64,000 bases of DNA from Blastococcus sp. DSM 46786 (GCF_900109665.1 NZ_FOAO01000006.1:62001-126000); one strand, 5' to 3'; positions 1 to 8,759 are shown, counted from the stretch's first letter. Numbers and translations are program-made. Notes: generated from the sequence alone by a model not told the origin.

Positions 1-108
1 GTGCCCGGCTGGTCACCGGCGGGGCGCTGCTCCGAGGTGCTGGAGAGCGCCGGCGTCGAGGTCCCCGCGGCCGCACGGGTCGACGGCACCCCGCCGCCGC
101 GCGGCTAG
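1..108 (+). CDS. 3' end of an unidentified gene (partial)
   Basis: Frame 1 is open from the window edge to a TAG at 106-108, and nearly every third codon position is G or C, as in the real genes of this window. The visible 35 residues end in a Pro/Arg-rich tail. The leading GTG could be internal, so the true start is probably outside the window. The tail is too short to assign a family. It is followed by about 180 bp without a gene before dcd. Confidence 0.4.
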   Translation: MPGWSPAGRCSEVLESAGVEVPAAARVDGTPPPRG

Positions 109-286
109 TACTGCGGCCGTCAACGTTCGCCCGCCCGGCGGCTGCCTTCCCGAGACCGCCGCGGATGGCGACGGAGTGCGCAGATGGCCAGTTTTCGGCA
201 CGGGAATGGCGCGTCTGCGCACACTGTCCTGACGCGAAGCGCTACCCGGCCCAGCTTGGACCAGTCGAAGGTTGCGTGACGCGGTA

Positions 287-871
287 CTAGGGGCGCCGGG
301 TCTCCGCCCGGGTGAAGTTGCGGAACGAGCGCGACGGGGTGGGTCCGCGCTGGTCCTGGTAGCGGGAGCCGTAGACCGCCGAACCGTACGGGTGCTCGGC
401 CGCGCTGGTCAGCCGGAACAGGCAGAGCTGCCCGATCTTCATGCCCGGCCACAGGGTGATCGGCAGGTTCGCCACGTTGGACAGCTCCAGCGTGATGTGC
501 CCGGAGAAGCCGGGGTCGACGAAGCCCGCCGTCGAGTGGGTGAGCAATCCGAGACGTCCCAGACTCGATTTTCCCTCGAGCCTGGCTGCGAGGTCGTCGG
601 GGATGCTGACGACCTCGAGCGTGGAGCCCAGCACGAACTCTCCCGGGTGCAGCACGAACGGCTCGTCGCCCTCGGGCTCGACGAGGGTGGTGAGGTCGTC
701 CTGCTGCTTCGCCGGATCGATGTGGGTGTACCGCGCGTTGTTGAAGACGCGGAAGAACCGGTCCAGCCGGACGTCGATGCTGGACGGCTGCACCAGCCCC
801 GGGTCGTAGGGTTCGATGCCGAGGCGTCCCCCGGCGATCGCGGCCGTGATGTCGCGGTCGCTCAGCAGCAT
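287..871 (-). CDS. dcd: dCTP deaminase
   Basis: Predicted 194-residue dCTP deaminase, converting dCTP to dUTP for thymidylate synthesis; several actinobacterial homologues also hydrolyse dUTP, so a bifunctional enzyme is possible. The N-terminus MLLSDRDI, the segment [19 protein letters not shown] and the following [16 protein letters not shown] are the family signatures around the nucleotide site and catalytic glutamate region. Length matches the usual 190 or so residues. A TAGACT hexamer lies 7 nt upstream of the ATG with no Shine-Dalgarno, which suggests a leaderless message and supports this start. The gene stands alone. Confidence 0.95.
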   Translation of the reverse strand: MLLSDRDITAAIAGGRLGIEPYDPGLVQPSSIDVRLDRFFRVFNNARYTHIDPAKQQDDLTTLVEPEGDEPFVLHPGEFVLGSTLEVVSIPDDLAARLEGKSSLGRLGLLTHSTAGFVDPGFSGHITLELSNVANLPITLWPGMKIGQLCLFRLTSAAEHPYGSAVYGSRYQDQRGPTPSRSFRNFTRAETRRP

Positions 872-878
872 GGCGCGG

Positions 879-884
879 AGTCTA
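879..884 (-). promoter_or_regulatory. -10 hexamer TAGACT of dcd (leaderless)
   Basis: On the reverse strand TAGACT fits TANNNT and is separated from the dcd ATG by 7 nt, so transcription would begin at or next to the start codon. No ribosome-binding site is seen. The -35 is not evident. Inference from spacing only. Confidence 0.5.
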
Positions 885-1017
885 GGGAACGCCGTCCCCC
901 CTCCGTCCGGGTGAAGGCCGCCGTCCGGCCCTCAAGCAGCAGCCGGCCGGCGCCGTAGCCGCCCCGGAGAGCCCCGCCGTGACCGGCCGGGCCACGCGGC
1001 GCGCCGGAGGACACGGG

Positions 1018-3687
1018 ATGACGAGCAAGCGGGTGCTGGGCGCCGTGCTGACCGGGGCGGTCGTGGCCGGTTACGCGGGTGCGGCGGCCTGGTCGGCCTG
1101 GGCCGCGCCGACCATCGAGGAGGCGACCGGCTTCGGGCCGGGCGACGGGCTGACCCGTTACGCCCTCACCGCGCAGGCGGGCGTCGCGGGCGACCTGCTC
1201 GGCGCCCTCGAGGCGGTGCCGGGCGTCGCCAGCGCCCAGTGGGTCGGGGGCGGTCGCGCCCTCGTCGCCGTCGGCGGCGTGACGCCGGAGCGGCTGCGCG
1301 CCGTGCCCGGGGTGGCCGACGTCGAGCTCTCCCCGTCGGTCCCGGTGCTGGGCACCGTCACCGACCCGTTCTTCCCCCAGTACGGCTGGAACCTGGAGAA
1401 CACCGGCAGCAACGCCTACCTGCAGACGGCCGTCGCCGACGCCGACGTGGACGCCACCGCGGGCTGGGACAGCGGTACCGGCGCCGGCCGCGTCGTCGCC
1501 GTCGTCGACACCGGCTTCGACTCCGACCACCCCGACCTGGCCGGTTCGCTGTGGACCAACCCGGACGAGCCGTGCGGCACGGCCGACACCGACGGCAACG
1601 GCCTGGCCGGCGACTGCCACGGGTGGAACTTCTACGCGGACAACGCGGACGTCGACAACGGCGCCATGGGAACCCACGGCACCAGCGTCGCCGGCGTGAT
1701 CGGTGCCCGGGCCGGCAACGGCGCGGGCTCGGCCGGCGTCGCACCGGACGTGCGGATCATGCCGCTGGTCGCCGGCGGCGGGGAGACCGTCGACGTGTAC
1801 CTGTGCGCCCTCGCCATCCGGTACGCCGTCGACCACGGGGCGGACGTCGTCAACGCCTCGTGGGGCGGGCCGTTCAGCGGCCCGGCGCTCGACGAGCTGC
1901 GCTCGGCCATCGCCTACGCCGAGGCGCACGACGTGCTGGTGGTCGCGGCGGCGGGCAACGACTCGGCCGACCGCGACACCACGCCGATGTACCCGGCGAG
2001 CCTGACCGAGGCCAACGTGGTCACCGTCGGCAGCTCGACGGCGGCCGACACGCTCGCCGGCCACTCGGCCTACGGCGCCGCCTCGGTCGACCTGTTCGCC
2101 CCCGGCTACAAGGTGGCCACGACCTCGAACGACGGTGGCCTGCGCCTGGTCGACGGCACCTCCGTCGCCGCGCCGCACGTCGCCGCCGCGGTGGCCCTGT
2201 ACCGGGCCGCGCTGCCCGGGGCCTCCGCCGCCGAGCTGAAGGCCGCGCTGCTGGCCGACGTGGATTCCGTGCCCGCGTTCGTCGGCCGGTCGGTGACCGG
2301 CGGGCGGCTCACGCTGAGCCGGGTCGGGAACGCCCTCGCGGGCGCCCCCCGCTACGCGTTCACCTCCATGACCGCCCCGCCGGGCACCGTCACGCCGGCG
2401 ATCGGGGTGAGCGGCTCCGCCGGGCCCGGCCGGTACTCGGTCGCCATCGGCCTCGGCATGGAGCACGCGGGCGAGATCTGGGCGCTCTCGCAGAAGCCGG
2501 TGACCCTGCACGGGGTGACCGTCCCCACCGACGACGCCGGTGACGCCGTCTTCGACCTCGGCGCCCTGGACGACTTCGACGGCATCGGGCTCTCCCCCGC
2601 CGTGGAGCTCGGCGACGGGCGCTACGTCCTGGCCGTGCAGCTGTACCGCGACGGGGAGCCGCTGGGCCGCACCCACGCTGCCCCGCTGCTCGTGTCGGCG
2701 ACGGGCACGACGCCGGACGCGCCGGCGCCGGATCCCGCACCCGACGGCAGCACGCCGGACGGCACGACCCCCGACGGCACGACGCCCGGGGGCAGCAGCC
2801 CCGGCGGCACCGCTCCGGGCGGCACCACACCTCCGCCGACGACCGGCTCCCCCGGCCTCCCGGGGACGACGCCAGGCACCACCCCGGACGGCGGCAGCAC
2901 CCCCGACGGCACCACGCCGGACGGCACGGCCCCCGAGGGGGGTACCCCCGAGGAGGTCGCGCCCGAGGGCAGCACCCCCGACGGCACCGCCCCCGAGGAC
3001 AGCACCCCCGACGGCACGAGCCCCGGCGGCACCAGCCCGGGGAGCACCACGCCCGGTGGGACCACCCCGGACGGCACCACCCCGGGGAGCACCACGCCCG
3101 ACGGCGGCACACCCGGGACGACCACGTACCCCGAGGTCGGCGTCTTCCGCATCACGTCGCTCAGCCCGAACCTGGTGGGCACCGACGGCGGCACGCTCGT
3201 GACGATCACCGGCCGCGCCCTGCCCGCCGACCCCACCGTGCGCATCGGGGCGACCACCACCGCGGCCGTCGTGCACGGCGACAGCGGCAGCGTCGTCTTC
3301 CGGGTGCCGGCACGGGTCGCGGGGGTCTACGACGTCTCGGTCTACGCGCCCGACGGCCGGTCGACCGTGCTGAGCAACGCGCTCACCTACGCCGAGGAGG
3401 TCGCCCCCGCACCGGAGGCGCCGTCCGGGACGGCCCCGGACGGCACCTCGCCCGAGGGCACCACCCCGGACGGCACGGCTCCGGAGCCGACCACGCCGGG
3501 TGGGAGCACCACTCCCGGCGCGCCCGCTCCGGGCGGCACCACGCCCGGCGGGCCGGCTCCGGACAGCGGGCCGGTGGTCCGCGAGGGTCCGGCCGGCGAA
3601 CGGCTCGTGCGCTCGGACCGGTTCCGCGCCCTGAGCTCGATCTGGTCGGTGGACTGCGCCTCCTCCTGCACCGGCGTCGCCCTCTGA
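1018..3687 (+). CDS. Secreted S8 subtilisin-like serine protease with Pro/Thr/Gly linkers and TIG domain
   Basis: 889-residue exported subtilase. GGAGG sits 7 nt before the ATG at 1018, so I prefer it over the in-frame GTG at 979. Residues 1-30 are a signal peptide. The catalytic triad is visible: Asp164 (VVDTGFD), His220 (HGTSVAG) and Ser382 (GTSVAAPHV), with an oxyanion Asn in AAAGNDS. Residues about 570-700 are tandem PDGTT/PGGTT-like repeats, then an IPT/TIG immunoglobulin-like domain (about 705-790), a second Pro/Thr-rich linker, and a conserved-looking tail containing WSVDCASSC. The repeats look like a cell-wall-spanning or flexible stalk. Substrate is unknown. A strong hairpin terminator follows. 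Confidence 0.9.
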   Translation: MTSKRVLGAVLTGAVVAGYAGAAAWSAWAAPTIEEATGFGPGDGLTRYALTAQAGVAGDLLGALEAVPGVASAQWVGGGRALVAVGGVTPERLRAVPGVADVELSPSVPVLGTVTDPFFPQYGWNLENTGSNAYLQTAVADADVDATAGWDSGTGAGRVVAVVDTGFDSDHPDLAGSLWTNPDEPCGTADTDGNGLAGDCHGWNFYADNADVDNGAMGTHGTSVAGVIGARAGNGAGSAGVAPDVRIMPLVAGGGETVDVYLCALAIRYAVDHGADVVNASWGGPFSGPALDELRSAIAYAEAHDVLVVAAAGNDSADRDTTPMYPASLTEANVVTVGSSTAADTLAGHSAYGAASVDLFAPGYKVATTSNDGGLRLVDGTSVAAPHVAAAVALYRAALPGASAAELKAALLADVDSVPAFVGRSVTGGRLTLSRVGNALAGAPRYAFTSMTAPPGTVTPAIGVSGSAGPGRYSVAIGLGMEHAGEIWALSQKPVTLHGVTVPTDDAGDAVFDLGALDDFDGIGLSPAVELGDGRYVLAVQLYRDGEPLGRTHAAPLLVSATGTTPDAPAPDPAPDGSTPDGTTPDGTTPGGSSPGGTAPGGTTPPPTTGSPGLPGTTPGTTPDGGSTPDGTTPDGTAPEGGTPEEVAPEGSTPDGTAPEDSTPDGTSPGGTSPGSTTPGGTTPDGTTPGSTTPDGGTPGTTTYPEVGVFRITSLSPNLVGTDGGTLVTITGRALPADPTVRIGATTTAAVVHGDSGSVVFRVPARVAGVYDVSVYAPDGRSTVLSNALTYAEEVAPAPEAPSGTAPDGTSPEGTTPDGTAPEPTTPGGSTTPGAPAPGGTTPGGPAPDSGPVVREGPAGERLVRSDRFRALSSIWSVDCASSCTGVAL
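2743..3120 (+). repeat. In-frame degenerate repeat encoding PDGT/PGGT units
   Basis: Within the subtilase gene, about 380 bp consist of short in-frame units encoding TPDGT, TPGGT, APEGST and close variants. A shorter block of the same type recurs near 3430-3570 after the TIG domain. Such coding repeats are prone to length change by slippage or recombination. Confidence 0.8.
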
Positions 3688-3720
3688 CGGCCGCCGCGCC
3701 GCACCGGCGTCCCTGAGCCA

Positions 3721-3759
3721 CCGCGCCCCGTCCGACTTCCCCATGCGGACGGGGCGCGG
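3721..3759 (+). terminator. Rho-independent-type hairpin after the subtilase gene
   Basis: A perfect 14-bp stem (3721-3734 with 3746-3759) and an 11-nt loop begin 34 nt after the subtilase stop. There is no strong T tract, as is usual in high-GC actinobacteria. Confidence 0.8.
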
Positions 3760-3760
3760 T

Positions 3761-3934
3761 GTCGTCTCGCTCGTACCGGCCGGGGGTGCGCCGGCCGAGG
3801 AACCGGACGCAGCCGGTCGGAGTGCGACGGAGGTGTCGCTGAACACCGGCCACGAGGACGTCACCGGGCTCTCGCAGATGGCGGAGGAGCTCCGGTCGGA
3901 GGCGACCGGCTTCCTGGCGGAGATGCGGCGCTGA
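3761..3934 (+). pseudogene. Possible remnant of a chemoreceptor C-terminus
   Basis: A short open frame ends in TGLSQMAEELRSEATGFLAE, which resembles the C-terminal helix of methyl-accepting chemotaxis proteins. The only ATG in frame lies in the loop of the preceding terminator, there is no ribosome-binding site, and the signalling hairpin domain is absent. I read it as a decayed 3' fragment; a chance resemblance is possible. Confidence 0.3.
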
Positions 3935-3984
3935 GGAGGCCGCTGTCGCGGCGGCGGGGCGACGAGGTAGTCTCGGCGCCGTCC

Positions 3985-4058
3985 GCGGGTGTAGTTCAAT
4001 GGTAGAACATCAGCTTCCCAAGCTGACAGTGCGAGTTCGATTCTCGTCACCCGCTCCA
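3985..4058 (+). tRNA. tRNA-Gly (anticodon CCC)
   Basis: A full cloverleaf is visible: the acceptor stem GCGGGTG pairs with CACCCGC, followed by T and an encoded CCA. The D arm contains AGTTCAATGGTAGAAC. The anticodon stem TCAGC/GCTGA closes the loop TTCCCAA, giving anticodon CCC, and the T arm contains GTTCGATTC. It reads GGG codons. A terminator hairpin follows immediately. Confidence 0.95.
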
Positions 4059-4061
4059 CTC

Positions 4062-4094
4062 CCGAGGCCCCGGTCGCAGCGACCGGGGCCTCGG
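4062..4094 (+). terminator. Terminator hairpin after tRNA-Gly
   Basis: Perfect 14-bp GC-rich stem (4062-4075 with 4081-4094) and a 5-nt loop, starting 3 nt after the tRNA CCA end. Confidence 0.85.
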
Positions 4095-4223
4095 TGCGTT
4101 GCGGCCTTCCACCGGCCGATCACGGAACGGAACCGGGCCCTTGGTCCCTGGGGGACGAACGGATGGTGCCGCACCATGGCCACAGCGCTTCCCCCCGGCG
4201 GGTCGCGCTCCTACGGTCAGGCC

Positions 4224-4256
4224 GTGTCCCCGCCCGACCGCCGGCACCACCGGTGA
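4224..4256 (+). CDS. Possible 10-codon leaderless upstream ORF coupled to the histidine kinase
   Basis: TACGGT at 4212-4217 resembles a -10 hexamer and is followed 6 nt later by GTG. The frame encodes VSPPDRRHHR and stops at a TGA (4254-4256) that overlaps the GTG start of the kinase by GTGA. The kinase has no evident Shine-Dalgarno, so translation of the minigene could deliver ribosomes to it. This is inference; an alternative is that transcription starts here and the kinase is translated from a weak site. Confidence 0.35.
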   Translation: MSPPDRRHHR

Positions 4257-5881
4257 GCGACGACGCCGCGGCGCTCACGGCTGCGCTGCGTGCCGCTGCC
4301 TCCGGCGGGCAGCTGGAGGCGACCCTCCGGGAGATCGTCGAGGCGGCCGTCCGGCACGTGGGCGCGAGCTACGGCGCCCTGGGCGTGCTCACCCCCGACG
4401 GGCGCGCCCTGGACCGGTTCGTCACGGTGGGCATGGACCAGGAGGACCACGAGCGCATCGGCCGGCCGCCCGCGGGCGCCGGCATCCTGGGCCTCCTGGT
4501 CCAGGACCCGACGCCGCTGCGGCTGGCCGACCTGGGGCGGCACCCGGCGTCCGTCGGCATCCCGCTCGGGCACCCGCCGATGCGGTCCTTCCTGGGCGTG
4601 CCGGTCCGGGTCCGCGACTCCGTGTTCGGCAACCTCTACCTCACCGAGAAGCGCACCGGCACGGCGTTCACCGACGCCGACCTCGAGGTGGCCCAGGGGT
4701 TGGCGGCGGTGGCGGGGCTGGCCATCGAGAACGCCCGCCTGCTGGAGCACGCGGAGCAGCGCCGGGCGTGGTCGCAGGCCGGTACCGACATCGCCACGGC
4801 GCTGCTGTCGGGCCGCCCGACCGGCGAGGTGCTGCGCGCCGCGGCGGCCGGCGTCGCCGAACTGGCCGGCGCCGACGCCGTCGGCATCCTCGCGCCCCTG
4901 CCCGGGGACGAGGGGACGCTGACCGTCACCGCCGCCGTCGGTCCGGAGGCCGCCGACTCCGAGGGCGTGCGCATCCCGCTGACCGGCACCCGCCTGGGGG
5001 AGGCGCACCGCTCCGGCACCCCGGTGCTGGTCGACGACGTCGCCATCCCGCAGAAGCCGGGCACCGTCCACGCCGCGGTGATCGGGGAATTCACCGACCG
5101 GTACGGCCCGGCCCTGTTCCTGCCGCTGGGCGGCCCCTCGCCGCCGACCACCCTGGTCGCGCTGCGCCTGCGGAGCCGACCACCCTTCGACCCAGCGGTG
5201 CTCGAGCCGGCCGCGGCCTTCGCCACCCACGCGACCGTCGCCATGCGCCTGGTCCGCAGCCAGCAGCGGGAGCAGCGGCTGCAGGTGCAGGCCGATCGCG
5301 ACCGCATCGCCCGCGACCTGCACGACCATGTGGTGCAGCGGATCTTCGCCACCGCCCTGGCGCTGGACCGGCTGGGCCGCTCCCTGGGAGAGACCGCTCC
5401 CGACGTCGCCGGCCGGATCGCGGGGCACGTGGACGAGCTCGACGGGACGATCGCCCGGATCCGCGCGTCGATCTTCGAGCTGCACGGTGCGCAGGACTCC
5501 TCGTCGGACGCCGTCCGGCGACGGCTGGCCGAGGTGGTGCGGTCGGTGACCGACGGGCACGGCGTGCGCCCCGACCTGCGCGTGCGCAGCGAGGTCGAGG
5601 ACCTGCCGCCGGACCTGGCCGGCGACGTGGTCGCCGTGGTCCGCGAGCTGGTCACCAACGTGGTGCGCCACGCCGGCGCCACCCGCGTGACGGTGGCGGT
5701 GGCCCTGGGCGACGAGGTCGGCGTCGTCGTCACCGACGACGGGGGTGGGCTGCCGGCGGTCACCGTGCGCAGCGGGCTGGCCAACCTCGCCGATCGCGCC
5801 GAGCGCCGCGGCGGGCGCCTGGCGATCTCCACCGGGACGTCGGGGACCGAGATCCGGTGGACCGTGCCGCTGCCGGCCTGA
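4253..5881 (+). CDS. GAF-GAF sensor histidine kinase (DevS/NarX-like)
   Basis: 542-residue cytoplasmic histidine kinase of the NarL/DevS group. Two GAF domains (about 15-160 and 175-330) precede a HisKA_3 dimerisation helix with the phospho-acceptor His357 in ARDLHDHVVQ. A HATPase_c domain ends the protein, with N box RELVTNVVRHA and G1 box DDGGGLP. No membrane segment is seen, so it senses an internal signal; whether a GAF domain binds haem as in DevS cannot be told. GTG 4253 is chosen because the first GAF starts directly after it. The NarL-type regulator that follows is convergent, 15 bp away, and is the likely partner. Confidence 0.88.
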   Translation: MSDDAAALTAALRAAASGGQLEATLREIVEAAVRHVGASYGALGVLTPDGRALDRFVTVGMDQEDHERIGRPPAGAGILGLLVQDPTPLRLADLGRHPASVGIPLGHPPMRSFLGVPVRVRDSVFGNLYLTEKRTGTAFTDADLEVAQGLAAVAGLAIENARLLEHAEQRRAWSQAGTDIATALLSGRPTGEVLRAAAAGVAELAGADAVGILAPLPGDEGTLTVTAAVGPEAADSEGVRIPLTGTRLGEAHRSGTPVLVDDVAIPQKPGTVHAAVIGEFTDRYGPALFLPLGGPSPPTTLVALRLRSRPPFDPAVLEPAAAFATHATVAMRLVRSQQREQRLQVQADRDRIARDLHDHVVQRIFATALALDRLGRSLGETAPDVAGRIAGHVDELDGTIARIRASIFELHGAQDSSSDAVRRRLAEVVRSVTDGHGVRPDLRVRSEVEDLPPDLAGDVVAVVRELVTNVVRHAGATRVTVAVALGDEVGVVVTDDGGGLPAVTVRSGLANLADRAERRGGRLAISTGTSGTEIRWTVPLPA

Positions 5882-5896
5882 CCGGCACCGTCGTCC

Positions 5897-6541
5897 TCAG
5901 CGGCGGACGTCGCGCAACTCGGTGGCCAGGATCGCGGCCTGGGTGCGGCGCTCCAGCCCCAGCTTGGCCAGCAGGTGGCTGGTGTAGTTCTTCACCGTCT
6001 TCTCGGCCAGCCCCATCCGCTCGCCGATCTGGCGGTTGGTCAGCCCCTCCCCGATGAGCGCCAGGACGGTGCGCTCCTGGTCGGTCAGCACCGCCAGCCG
6101 GTCACCACCGGACCTCGGTCGGGGCGGGGGTCCGGGCTCGGCCAGGGTGCCGCCGCCCGCCACGGTGCGCACCGCCTGCACCAGCGCCGAGCCGCGCACC
6201 TGCTTGAGGACGAAGCCCGCCGCCCCGGCCCGGACCGCCTCGTCGCGGGCCGCCCGGTCGGCGTAGCTGGTCAGCACCAGGCACCGCAGGCCCGGGAGGC
6301 GCGCGGTCAGGTCGCGGCAGAGCCCGGCACCGTCGCCGTCGGGCAGCCGCATGTCCAGCACGGCGACGTCGGGACGGACGGCGGGCGCGCGGGCCAACGC
6401 CTCCGCGCACGAGCCGGCCTCTCCCACCACGGAGATGACCGGGTCGTCCTCGAGGACGTCGGCCACGCCGCGGCGCACCACCTCGTGGTCGTCGACGAGG
6501 AAGACCCGCACGGTCGGTGGCCGGCCCGCTGCACGCTCCAC
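5897..6541 (-). CDS. NarL/DevR-family response regulator
   Basis: 214 residues. The receiver domain (about 10-125) shows the acidic pair in FLVDDHEVV, the phospho-acceptor Asp in [12 protein letters not shown], the switch Thr/Ser in VLTSYAD and the Lys in FVLKQ. A C-terminal LuxR/GerE helix-turn-helix (about 150-210) contains [26 protein letters not shown] lies 6 nt before the GTG start, so the message is probably leaderless. It is convergent with the histidine kinase, its probable partner; target genes are unknown. The proline-rich linker at about 130-145 is a little long. Confidence 0.9.
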   Translation of the reverse strand: MERAAGRPPTVRVFLVDDHEVVRRGVADVLEDDPVISVVGEAGSCAEALARAPAVRPDVAVLDMRLPDGDGAGLCRDLTARLPGLRCLVLTSYADRAARDEAVRAGAAGFVLKQVRGSALVQAVRTVAGGGTLAEPGPPPRPRSGGDRLAVLTDQERTVLALIGEGLTNRQIGERMGLAEKTVKNYTSHLLAKLGLERRTQAAILATELRDVRR

Positions 6542-6604
6542 GTGCCAACGCTAGACCCGTGACCCCCTCCAGGGCACCGCCCCGAGCGTGCGGGGGGCCC
6601 TTCC

Positions 6605-7633
6605 CTACGCCGGGAGCAGCAGCGCGGCGTACAGGGTCAGCCCCGGCCCGAACGCCATGGCCACGATCGGGCCGTCGACGTCGGCAAGCTCCTGCAGCAC
6701 CAGCAGCACGGTCGCCGACGAGCAGTTGCCGTGCTCGGCCAGCACCCGGCGCGAGGCCCCGACCTGCTCCTCGCGCAACCCCAGCTCGTCGCGGACGACG
6801 TCGATGATGCGCGGGCCCCCGGGGTGGACGGCCCAGCCGGCGACGTCCTCGGTGCGCAGGCCGGCCCCGGCGAGCAGTTCCCCGACGACGTCGCCCACGT
6901 GTCGCGACAGGACGTCGGGCACGCGCGGCGACAGCCCCATGCGGAAGCCGAGGTCGGTGACGTCCCAGGTCATGTGGTCGGCGGTGGAGGCGTCGGTGCG
7001 CGCCACGACCCCGGCCAGCCGGCGCCCGCGCCCGGCGCCGGGTTCGACGACCACGGCCGCGGCGGCGTCGGAGAAGAGCGCGTGCGCGACGACCTGCTCG
7101 AGGTCGGCCTGGGCCGGCTGCACGTGCAGGCTGGTCAGCTCGCAGCAGAGCAGCACCGCGGGCCGGGACCGGGCGGTGACGAAGTCGGCGACGGCCGCGA
7201 GCCCGGGGATGGCCGCGTAGCAACCCATGTGCCCCACCAGCAGCCGCTGCAGCCCCGGCGGCATGCCGAGGTCGCTGGCCAGCCGGATGTCCAGCCCGGG
7301 GGTGGCGTAGCCGGTGCAGGTGGCGACGGCGAACAGCCCCACGTCGCCGGGAGCGAGCCCGGCGGAGTCCAGGGCGCCGGCCACGGCCTGCTTGCCCAGC
7401 GGCAGCGCCTCCTGGATGTACCGGGCCATCCGCGCGCCGGTGCCCCAGCCGCTGAGGTCCTCGTCCATCGGGTTGGCCACCGCGTGCCGACGGCGGACCC
7501 CGGCGCCCAGGAAGATCCGCCGGGCGGCGCGCACCCCCGCGTAGTGGGTCGAGAAGAACCCGTCCCAGGCGGCTTCCTGGTCCAGCGTGCTGGGCAGCGC
7601 GGCCCCCGCCCCGGTGAGGACGGCGGCGGTCAC
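6605..7633 (-). CDS. Type III polyketide synthase (chalcone-synthase fold)
   Basis: 342-residue homodimeric-type ketosynthase that would extend an acyl-CoA starter with malonyl-CoA and cyclise the product. The catalytic triad is visible: Cys138 (VGHMGCYAA), His270 (WAVHPGG) and Asn303 (HGNCSSAT). Length is slightly short for the family (350-390). It starts at GTG 7633, 73 bp downstream of a methyltransferase gene on the same strand. Type III synthases paired with a methyltransferase make methylated alkylresorcinols, alkylpyrones or quinones in other actinobacteria (SrsA/SrsB type); that product class is inference here. No hydroxylase is adjacent. Confidence 0.9.
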   Translation of the reverse strand: MTAAVLTGAGAALPSTLDQEAAWDGFFSTHYAGVRAARRIFLGAGVRRRHAVANPMDEDLSGWGTGARMARYIQEALPLGKQAVAGALDSAGLAPGDVGLFAVATCTGYATPGLDIRLASDLGMPPGLQRLLVGHMGCYAAIPGLAAVADFVTARSRPAVLLCCELTSLHVQPAQADLEQVVAHALFSDAAAAVVVEPGAGRGRRLAGVVARTDASTADHMTWDVTDLGFRMGLSPRVPDVLSRHVGDVVGELLAGAGLRTEDVAGWAVHPGGPRIIDVVRDELGLREEQVGASRRVLAEHGNCSSATVLLVLQELADVDGPIVAMAFGPGLTLYAALLLPA

Positions 7634-7706
7634 GACCGCGGCTCCACGGCCGCCCTGATCGGGATCATGCTGCCGACGGTACGTGCGCCGCCGTCGCGTC
7701 GCCCGG

Positions 7707-8411
7707 TCACCGCTTCCGGCCGTAACCGGCGAAGACGACGGCCGTGGACCGGATCGGTTTCATGCGCACCGAGTCGCGGCGGCCCAGCCGCCAGGCGATC
7801 GCGTCGCGCACCGACGGGCGCAGGCCGACCAGGCGGAGGTCGAGGCCCAGCCGGTCGGCGGCGGTGAGCAACCGGTCGCGGTCGACGAAGAGCGCCGGGT
7901 CGTGGATGCCCGGAGGGGGGCCGCCGGGGAGCCGCTCGGCCACGGTGACCATGAGGAAGCGGCCGATGCGGGTGGCGGCCAGCGCGTCGACGACCAGGAC
8001 GCCGCCCGGCCGCAGCAGCCGGACGCACTCGGCGAGCACCGCGACGTCGTCCGCCACGTGCTCGAGGATCTCGCCGGCGACGACGACGTCCGCGCAGCCG
8101 TCGGTCAGCGGGACGGCGAGCACCGAACCGCGCACCGGCAGCACCCCGTGCGCGCGGGCGGTCCGCAACCCCTCCGTGCCGAGGTCGACGCCGACGTGCC
8201 GGTAACCGAGTCGGGCGGCGTGCGGGGCCATCAGCCCCCCGCCGCAGGCCAGGTCGACCAGCAGCCCGCTCCCGCTCGCCGGCGGGATGTGCTCGGCCCG
8301 GGAGGCGGCCAGCCAGTGCAGGGCGGCGAAACCGCCCGCGGGCTGCCACCACTGGTCGGCGAGGTCGTCGTACTGGGCGGGGTCGTTGCGCGGCAGAACG
8401 GTGTCTCGCAC
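7707..8411 (-). CDS. SAM-dependent class I methyltransferase (UbiG-like)
   Basis: 234 residues. Motif I is VDLACGGGLMAPHAARLG, the acidic residue after strand 2 lies in HVGVDLG, and the post-III region is LLRPGGVLVVDAL. The N-terminus AQYDDLADQWW resembles UbiG-like O-methyltransferases acting on quinones or phenols. It starts 6 bp after the DUF3140 stop codon and precedes the type III polyketide synthase, so methylation of the polyketide or of a phenolic derivative is the likely role. GTG start. Confidence 0.85.
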   Translation of the reverse strand: MRDTVLPRNDPAQYDDLADQWWQPAGGFAALHWLAASRAEHIPPASGSGLLVDLACGGGLMAPHAARLGYRHVGVDLGTEGLRTARAHGVLPVRGSVLAVPLTDGCADVVVAGEILEHVADDVAVLAECVRLLRPGGVLVVDALAATRIGRFLMVTVAERLPGGPPPGIHDPALFVDRDRLLTAADRLGLDLRLVGLRPSVRDAIAWRLGRRDSVRMKPIRSTAVVFAGYGRKR

Positions 8412-8417
8412 GGAGGC

Positions 8418-8759
8418 CTAGCCCTTCTTCAGCGGATCGTGCCCCCAGTTCATCAGGCTGTAGCGCCACCGGGAGGTCTCGACGTCCTCCTGGGCCGGCT
8501 GCTGGGCGAGGTGGCGCGCCACGTAGCCGTGCACCTTGCGCATGTGGGCGAGGTCGTCGTCGTCCAGGTCGCCCTTCTTCGTGCGCAGCAGCTCGACGAT
8601 GCGCCGCCCCGAGGCGTGGCCGGTGGACGCACCGTCACCGTCCTTCTGCCCGACGGACTGCGACTCCTCGGTCTCCAGCCACTTCTCCAGCTCGCCCGCG
8701 GTCATGTTCACCGCCTCGCCGAACTCCCGCCGGATCGTGTCGGGGTCGTCGCTCGCCAT
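8418..8759 (-). CDS. DUF3140 domain protein
   Basis: 113-residue soluble acidic protein with the DUF3140 pattern: an N-terminal FGEAVNMTAGELEKWLET helix, central GRRIVELLRTKK and C-terminal WRYSLMNWGHDP. Function is unknown; the family is widespread in actinobacteria and archaea. GGAGGAAG lies 4 nt before the ATG at 8759, which settles the start. It is divergent from ribokinase and is the first gene of a run with the methyltransferase and polyketide synthase, although its functional link to them is unclear. Confidence 0.85.
   Translation of the reverse strand: MASDDPDTIRREFGEAVNMTAGELEKWLETEESQSVGQKDGDGASTGHASGRRIVELLRTKKGDLDDDDLAHMRKVHGYVARHLAQQPAQEDVETSRWRYSLMNWGHDPLKKG

Noticed and set aside
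2743-3120. CRISPR array or satellite DNA
   Set aside because: The repeats are in frame, degenerate and encode a Pro/Thr/Gly linker; no uniform spacers.
862-4059. Very long reverse-strand open frame opposite the subtilase and tRNA
   Set aside because: It is antisense to a clear protease gene and runs through the tRNA; composition is Arg/Gly/Ala-rich, typical of antisense frames in 75% GC DNA.
3985-4100. Integration site at the tRNA-Gly gene
   Set aside because: No integrase, no direct repeat of the tRNA 3' end and no foreign-looking DNA next to it.
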